Positions 6,595 through 10,217 of a stretch of 10,217 nucleotides of DNA are shown here, in pieces; positions within the stretch are counted from its first letter, which is position 1; every line of letters starts with the position of its first letter. A program made the position numbers and the translations under genes. Location of the stretch: NCBI GenBank assembly GCA_027074805.1, contig JALTCK010000023.1, positions 1 to 10,217 on the forward strand, read 5' to 3'. Under the pieces are notes generated by a model that was not told the DNA's origin, searched no databases, and saw nothing but the letters and a program-made list of their open reading frames with translations. The DNA is from Thermococcus sp. GTDB taxonomy: Archaea > Methanobacteriota_B > Thermococci > Thermococcales > Thermococcaceae.

Positions 6595-7749
6595 GTGTTG
6601 AAAGTGAGGACTATTGCTCTAATCATGTTGCTGATCCTACTTCCTCTCCCCCTTACCCACGCCGAACCCGTGAGGATATGGAGCTACACAGACGAGTGCG
6701 CCGTTTTTTCAATCGCCATCAATGACAATGGATACATTTCCCTCGCCTTCGGTTACTACGCGGAGCTTTTATCCCCCAATGGAAGCCTGATTATGAAGGC
6801 CCCAACGAGAGGAATAGCCTACTCCACAGCAATATCCGAGAACAACATCGTTGTCATCGGAACAGAAGGAGACTGGCTCCAGGTTTTTTCTCCAGCCGGA
6901 AAGCTGTTATGGGAGTACAGGACGAAAGACAACGTTGTGAGCGTTGCTATCTCTAAGGATGGGAAGATCGTAGCGGGCGGAGACGCCTCCGGATACGTCT
7001 ATCTCTTCGAGAACGGGAAACTCTCATGGAAGAAGAGGGTTGGAAAATACGTCTGGAAGGTTGCCCTCTCCAAAGATTTAGTACTGATTGGCTCTGATAG
7101 AGAGATAGAGGTTTTCTCCCTCTCGGGAACTCAAGAATGGTCGAAACGACTGAATGGCGGAGTCAGGGAGATACTTCCGACGGAATACGGAATGGCAATA
7201 CTGGTCGTCCCCAAAACTGAGAACTGGGCAGACGTGGCCCTCCTAAACTACACCGGAGATGTAGTGTGGAGTCTCAACTTCACCCGGTATGTGAGGAGGA
7301 TTGCAACCGACGGCAAGAATCTTGCCGTGGCAGGGATGACTGGGAACATCACCCTGCTATCGCTGGAATCCGGAAAAGTCACCTACTCTACACCGTTTGC
7401 CATGTACGCAAACGATGTTGACACCTTAAATGGATACACTGTAATCTCTGGTGGTAAGATAGCCCAGCTCATAGGGCCTAACGGGAGCGTTTTATGGTTC
7501 GAGAAGTTCAACGGAACGGTCTACCACGTTGCATTCTCACCCAAAGGATACTTCCTGACTGAATACGGCTCTCATGACATCCAGAATTGCTACAGCATGA
7601 TAACGGCTTGGAGACTATCAGGAACCCCACCCACCACTACCCCTGAAGGGAAGAAGGGTGGGAAGATAGGGTTCAACCCCATTGTTGGCCTGAGTCTGCT
7701 GGTGATAGTCACAATCCTGGGGGCACTCTTATGGCGGCAGAGACGATAG
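6595..7749 (+). CDS. Secreted, membrane-tethered beta-propeller protein (PQQ/WD40-like, eight repeats)
   Basis: A 384-residue protein of unknown function. It has a signal peptide (about 1-23, ending THA), a repeat region (37-341), a Pro/Thr-rich linker (343-350), a Lys/Gly segment, and a C-terminal transmembrane helix (about 360-379) ending in RQRR, so the repeat domain should face outside with the tail inside. The repeats have a period of roughly 37-43 residues, beginning near 37, 75, 114, 153, 190, 233, 272 and 309. Each has a V-x-S/V-A-I opening and closes with a G-K/S-L-x-W type strand, as in PQQ-type propellers. The quinoprotein active-site pattern was not recognised, so it is probably a binding or structural domain. 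Six N-x-S/T sequons fit surface glycosylation. The only cysteines are Cys35 and Cys332. The start is uncertain: GTG 6595 if leaderless, or GTG 6604 with GGTG (6594-6597) as RBS. It overlaps the ABC ATPase gene by 19 bases. Confidence 0.82.
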   Translation: MLKVRTIALIMLLILLPLPLTHAEPVRIWSYTDECAVFSIAINDNGYISLAFGYYAELLSPNGSLIMKAPTRGIAYSTAISENNIVVIGTEGDWLQVFSPAGKLLWEYRTKDNVVSVAISKDGKIVAGGDASGYVYLFENGKLSWKKRVGKYVWKVALSKDLVLIGSDREIEVFSLSGTQEWSKRLNGGVREILPTEYGMAILVVPKTENWADVALLNYTGDVVWSLNFTRYVRRIATDGKNLAVAGMTGNITLLSLESGKVTYSTPFAMYANDVDTLNGYTVISGGKIAQLIGPNGSVLWFEKFNGTVYHVAFSPKGYFLTEYGSHDIQNCYSMITAWRLSGTPPTTTPEGKKGGKIGFNPIVGLSLLVIVTILGALLWRQRR

Positions 7750-8660
7750 TGGCAAAGAATCTCAGCAAGAGATACGGCGATTTCACAGCGGTTAATGGGA
7801 TAAGCTTCAAGGTTAAGAAAGGAGAGATTTACGGCCTCCTTGGGCCCAATGGAGCTGGAAAGACTACTACCGTTAGAATGCTGACAACTCTAACATCCAT
7901 CACATCAGGGGAGGCATGGATAAACGGCTACAGCGTGAAAGAAGACAGATTGATGGTAAAAAAGTCAATAGGGCTCGTTCCTGACGTTTCAAACCTCTAT
8001 GATGAACTCACCGTCGAGGAAAATCTGAGGTTCACTGCAAAGCTCTATGGTGCCCCAATGGAAAACGTTGAGGAGCTCATAAAGGAGTTCAACCTTCCAG
8101 CAAAGAGGAAGTTCGGGAAACTGAGCTCTGGATTTAAGAGAAGGGTCACTATAGCGGCCGCCCTCGTCCACGAACCAGAGGTACTCTTCATGGACGAACC
8201 CACCTCAAACCTCGACATCAGATCCGCAAAGGCAGTTAGAGCGCTTGTTAGAGCCTTAAACCTTAGGGGAATGACGATATTCTTGACCACCCACAACATG
8301 ATCGATGCCGAACTCCTTCCTCACCGAATAGCCATCATGGAGCAGGGAAAGATAGTGGCAGAGGGAAGGCGGGGAGAATTAAAGAGGCTCGTCGGAAAGG
8401 GCGTTATAGTCAGATTCTCAGTAGAGCCCGTTTCCTCAACCCTTCTCAAGGTCTTGGAGAGTTACTCACCTGCCTTTGATGAAGGTAGGATATCGGTGCT
8501 TGTCGACGACGTCGATGACTTCCTAGACCATCTCTTTGAGCTGAGGAAAACCCTTGGATTCAGGGTAACCTATCTCTCTACAGAGTTGCCTAGCATAGAG
8601 GACGTGTTTATGGAACTCACGGAGGAAAGCCCCTGTCCCTGCGGGGGGTGTCCAATTTGA
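7731..8660 (+). CDS. ABC-2 type (DrrA-like) exporter ATPase with Cys-rich C-terminal tail
   Basis: A 309-residue nucleotide-binding subunit. Walker A GPNGAGKTT (38-46), signature LSSGFKRR (131-138), Walker B VLFMDEPTSNLD (151-162) and switch His188 are all present. The Q-loop position carries Asp85 (segment LVPDVSNLYDELT) rather than Gln, and the signature reads LSSGF rather than LSGGQ; both are tolerated variants but notable together. The region after about 220 matches the DrrA/CcmA-type C-terminal extension, including IEDVFMELTEE. The protein ends in CPCGGCPI, a CxCxxC tail (Cys302, Cys304, Cys307). It starts at ATG 7731 inside the end of the propeller gene, with only a weak G-rich RBS, so coupled translation is likely. 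The partner permease follows with a TTGA overlap. Substrate unknown. Confidence 0.93.
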   Translation: MAAETIVAKNLSKRYGDFTAVNGISFKVKKGEIYGLLGPNGAGKTTTVRMLTTLTSITSGEAWINGYSVKEDRLMVKKSIGLVPDVSNLYDELTVEENLRFTAKLYGAPMENVEELIKEFNLPAKRKFGKLSSGFKRRVTIAAALVHEPEVLFMDEPTSNLDIRSAKAVRALVRALNLRGMTIFLTTHNMIDAELLPHRIAIMEQGKIVAEGRRGELKRLVGKGVIVRFSVEPVSSTLLKVLESYSPAFDEGRISVLVDDVDDFLDHLFELRKTLGFRVTYLSTELPSIEDVFMELTEESPCPCGGCPI

Positions 8661-9367
8661 AGATCCTCACCATAGCCGCCAAGGAGCTCAGGGAATACGT
8701 GTTAAAGCCCGGATCAATCAGCTGGGGGATTGTCTTTCCCCTAGTCTTCACACTGGCTTTTGCTGTCAGATTCGGTGATATCGACCACCTTGCCCCCGGA
8801 TTACTCAGCATCTCCATTCTCTTCGGCACATCCTCCTTCGTTTCCTCATCGATAATATTCGAGAGGCGATTGAGGACTTTTGAACGGCTTCTGGTTGCCC
8901 CAGTAAGTTATCTGGAGATAGCAACGGCCAAAATACTCGTTGGAACTCTCTTCGGCATCTTCGTCGGAGTAACAAGCATGCTCGTTCTCAGACTCTTCAT
9001 GGCATACGCCATCTGGAACTGGATTCTGTTACTACTCTTCATGACCCTTTCCGGCCTGGCTTTCTCAGCACTCTCGCTCTACGTCTCCCTCCGCGTCCAG
9101 AATCCGATAAACGCTATGACGTGGCTGAATCTGATAAGACTGCCAATGATATTCACGAGCGGTGCCATCGTCTCCCTACTGCTCTTCCCAAGATGGTTCC
9201 TGGCAGTTGGCCTATTGACTCCTATGACGTACTCGGTTGATGGTCTCAGATTCTCCATGCTAGAATACTACGATGTCGTAAACCCCGCCTATTCAGGCCT
9301 CGTGATGATAATCTTGACGATGATTTTTCTCTACCTCTCCATAAGAAGTATCAAGAACCTCTATTGA
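8657..9367 (+). CDS. ABC-2 type transporter permease
   Basis: A 236-residue integral membrane protein with about six hydrophobic segments (roughly residues 21-37, 45-67, 90-114, 120-146, 157-178 and 214-229). It carries an ABC-2 permease signature: a conserved SGAIV stretch, then PxWF, and TPMTYSVDGLR about 20 residues later. The cytoplasmic loop FERRLRTFERLLVAPVS (68-84) is the usual coupling region that contacts the ATPase. It should form a dimeric channel with the DrrA-like ATPase; direction is most likely export or membrane-lipid related, but the substrate is not deducible. I choose TTG 8657, not GTG 8648, because GGGGGGTG (8643-8650) sits six bases upstream as RBS and gives a TTGA overlap with the ATPase stop. 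Its last 17 bases overlap a convergent small gene. Confidence 0.92.
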   Translation: MKILTIAAKELREYVLKPGSISWGIVFPLVFTLAFAVRFGDIDHLAPGLLSISILFGTSSFVSSSIIFERRLRTFERLLVAPVSYLEIATAKILVGTLFGIFVGVTSMLVLRLFMAYAIWNWILLLLFMTLSGLAFSALSLYVSLRVQNPINAMTWLNLIRLPMIFTSGAIVSLLLFPRWFLAVGLLTPMTYSVDGLRFSMLEYYDVVNPAYSGLVMIILTMIFLYLSIRSIKNLY

Positions 9368-9518
9368 CGAGCTTAAGGACGAAGAAGAGGAGTATCATAA
9401 AGATAGTAATGTAGTAGCTCCACTCAAAGGGCACCACTCCAATGATTCCAAGGGTATAAACTACCGTGAGAATCAAAACAAACGCGAGCAGGAGCCTGTA
9501 AAGGGTCTTCTTTTCCAT
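9351..9518 (-). CDS. Small two-helix membrane protein, 55 residues, unknown function
   Basis: I found this gene by translating the gap between the permease and the substrate-binding protein on the minus strand. ATG 9518 is preceded by the strong ribosome-binding site GGTGGT (9522-9527 region), three bases away. The frame runs 55 codons to a TGA at 9351-9353. The product starts MEKKTLYR, then has a hydrophobic helix (about 8-30), a short amphipathic turn around PFEWSYY (30-36) and a second helix (about 37-51), ending KLVNRGS: a helical hairpin with both ends probably cytoplasmic. Small proteins of this shape occur throughout Thermococcales but I recognise no named family. It overlaps the convergent permease gene by 17 bases. 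A TATA-like box (9550-9557) gives it its own promoter, or it may be read through from the substrate-binding-protein gene. Confidence 0.75.
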   Translation of the reverse strand: MEKKTLYRLLLAFVLILTVVYTLGIIGVVPFEWSYYITIFMILLFFVLKLVNRGS

Positions 9519-9527
9519 TTTACCACC

Positions 9528-9546
9528 AAAATAAAAAGAGAGAGGG
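9528..9546 (-). terminator. T-rich tract after the substrate-binding-protein gene
   Basis: Reading the minus strand after the stop at 9564 there is a pyrimidine-rich CTCTCTC followed by TTTTTATTTT (9537-9528), the kind of U-rich tract at which archaeal RNA polymerase stops. It also lies within the short leader of the 55-residue gene, so it may instead be just AT-rich promoter DNA. Confidence 0.3.
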
Positions 9547-9547
9547 G

Positions 9548-9563
9548 TTTTTAAACTCTTTCG
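9548..9563 (-). promoter_or_regulatory. Putative promoter of the 55-residue membrane protein gene
   Basis: On the minus strand CGAAAGAG followed by TTTAAAAA (9557-9550) is a reasonable BRE/TATA pair directly after the stop codon of the substrate-binding-protein gene. Transcription would start near 9528, leaving a leader of about 10 bases that holds the GGTGGT site. Confidence 0.4.
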
Positions 9564-10217
9564 TCAGCCGGTGGAGCTCGCAGTTGAGTTCCCAATAGAG
9601 CAGGCTAGTGGCTGGGGTGTGTAATGGAAGACCTTGGGATGTAGCAGTTCTGCTATTTCCTCAAGTCCGTAGACTATCCTCGGACCAGGCCTAACAACTA
9701 GGTTTTCATCACTTAGAACGTACACACGGCCGTTCTTCACGGCCTCCACCGAAGACAATGGGCCCTTGCAAAGGTCTTCAGGCTTAATTCCTGCATTTGG
9801 AGAGATTATTATCACCTGCGGGTTCCTCGCCACTATCTGCTCCTCACTTGCAGCACCCCAGCCCTTCATGTCGCCGAAGACGTTCTCACCACCGGCAAGG
9901 GTTATCAAACTGTCTATGAAAGTCCCCTCTCCCCCCGTCCAGTAGCCGTTGTAATAACTGAGGATAAAGAAGACCCTGACCGGACTCGTGTTCGATATCA
10001 TTGACCTCACGTAGGTTACCCGTGCCTTCATATCTGCAACCACCAGTTTCGCAGCCTCCTCCCTGTTAGTTATCTGCCCGAGGAGGTCCACTTCCCTATA
10101 TATCCCATTCATGTCCTTTGGATCCACTATGACTACAGGGGCGATCTTTTCGAGACTTGGGAGTATGGATAGAGAGTAGCTATCAGCCAGAATCAGGTCG
10201 GGTTTGAGGGCGGCTAT
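9564..10217 (-). CDS. Periplasmic-binding-protein-like (BtuF/FecB/FhuD type) ABC transporter substrate-binding protein, C-terminal part
   Basis: The frame enters from the right edge without a start and covers the last 217 codons. The apparent GTG start at 10127 is an internal Val: upstream codons read IAALKPDLILADSYS, then LEKIAPVVIVD, the classic first-lobe segment of the Peripla_BP_2 fold that binds cobalamin, haem or ferric siderophores outside the cell. A long linking helix follows (around GIYREVDLLGQIT), then the second lobe with GGENVFGD and EEQIVARNPQVIIIS, and the closing YGLEEIAELLHP helix. The protein ends in a Ser/Thr/Gly-rich tail containing one Cys, without a visible membrane anchor, so anchoring is probably by an N-terminal lipobox outside the window. 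The permease and ATPase partners are not in the window. Ligand (cobalamin versus iron complex) cannot be decided. Confidence 0.88.
   Translation of the reverse strand: MAALKPDLILADSYSLSILPSLEKIAPVVIVDPKDMNGIYREVDLLGQITNREEAAKLVVADMKARVTYVRSMISNTSPVRVFFILSYYNGYWTGGEGTFIDSLITLAGGENVFGDMKGWGAASEEQIVARNPQVIIISPNAGIKPEDLCKGPLSSVEAVKNGRVYVLSDENLVVRPGPRIVYGLEEIAELLHPKVFHYTPQPLACSIGNSTASSTG

Noticed and set aside
6495..6626. N-terminal extension of the hydrogenase maturation protease (44 extra codons)
   Set aside because: The family signature LxLGNxxxxDDGxG must lie at the N-terminus, and the extension covers two promoter elements and overlaps the divergent propeller gene.
8648..8656. GTG 8648 as the start of the ABC-2 permease
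   Set aside because: It sits within the GGGGGGTG ribosome-binding site. TTG 8657 has ideal spacing and gives the usual four-base overlap.
1..10217. CRISPR arrays, insertion sequences, tRNA or rRNA genes, toxin-antitoxin or other defence islands
   Set aside because: None seen: no spaced direct repeats, no transposase-like frames, no tRNA cloverleaf or rRNA segments. The window is mostly ordinary core genome.

Overview
The window looks like chromosomal DNA from a hyperthermophilic euryarchaeon of the order Thermococcales, most likely Thermococcus. The evidence is an archaeal membrane-anchored LonB protease, a two-gene SufC-SufB (SMS-type) iron-sulfur system without SufD or SufS, a HycI-type hydrogenase maturation protease, a tandem-duplicated protein resembling DUF2666, Arg codons dominated by AGA/AGG, AT-rich archaeal TATA-like boxes, and GGTG/GGAGGTGA ribosome-binding sites that sometimes serve GTG or TTG starts. 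The genus is an inference; no search was run. Coding density is very high, and no stretch over 300 bases lacks a gene.

Layout. (1) 1-1866, minus strand: a gene series read right to left. It begins with a duplicated DUF2666-like protein, then RidA (enamine/imine deaminase) and a compact JAMM/MPN+ metallopeptidase. The start of an ArsR-type winged-helix regulator follows, apparently with its own promoter, and is cut by the window edge. A weak C/D-box-like sRNA candidate overlaps the DUF2666-like stop codon and the ridA leader. (2) 1867-1978: a divergent promoter region. (3) 1979-3880, plus: lonB, intact and without an intein. (4) 3956-6033, plus: sufC-sufB, overlapping by ATGA. (5) 6045-6494, minus: the HycI-like protease, convergent with sufB. 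(6) 6495-6594: a second divergent promoter region. (7) 6595-9367, plus: a three-gene overlapping operon encoding a secreted, membrane-tethered, eight-repeat beta-propeller protein, an ABC ATPase and an ABC-2 permease. (8) 9351-9518, minus: a 55-residue two-helix membrane protein. (9) 9564 to the edge, minus: the C-terminal two thirds of a BtuF/FecB-type substrate-binding protein.

How the genes fit together. Much of the window is housekeeping: membrane protein quality control (LonB), Fe-S cluster assembly (SufCB), [NiFe]-hydrogenase maturation (HycI), metabolite damage control (RidA), and possibly removal of ubiquitin-like modifiers (JAMM). The less familiar part is the 6595-9367 operon. In it an externally displayed propeller is translationally linked to a DrrAB-like exporter whose ATPase ends in a short CxCxxC tail. 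This could be a surface-coupled export or sensing unit of unknown substrate.
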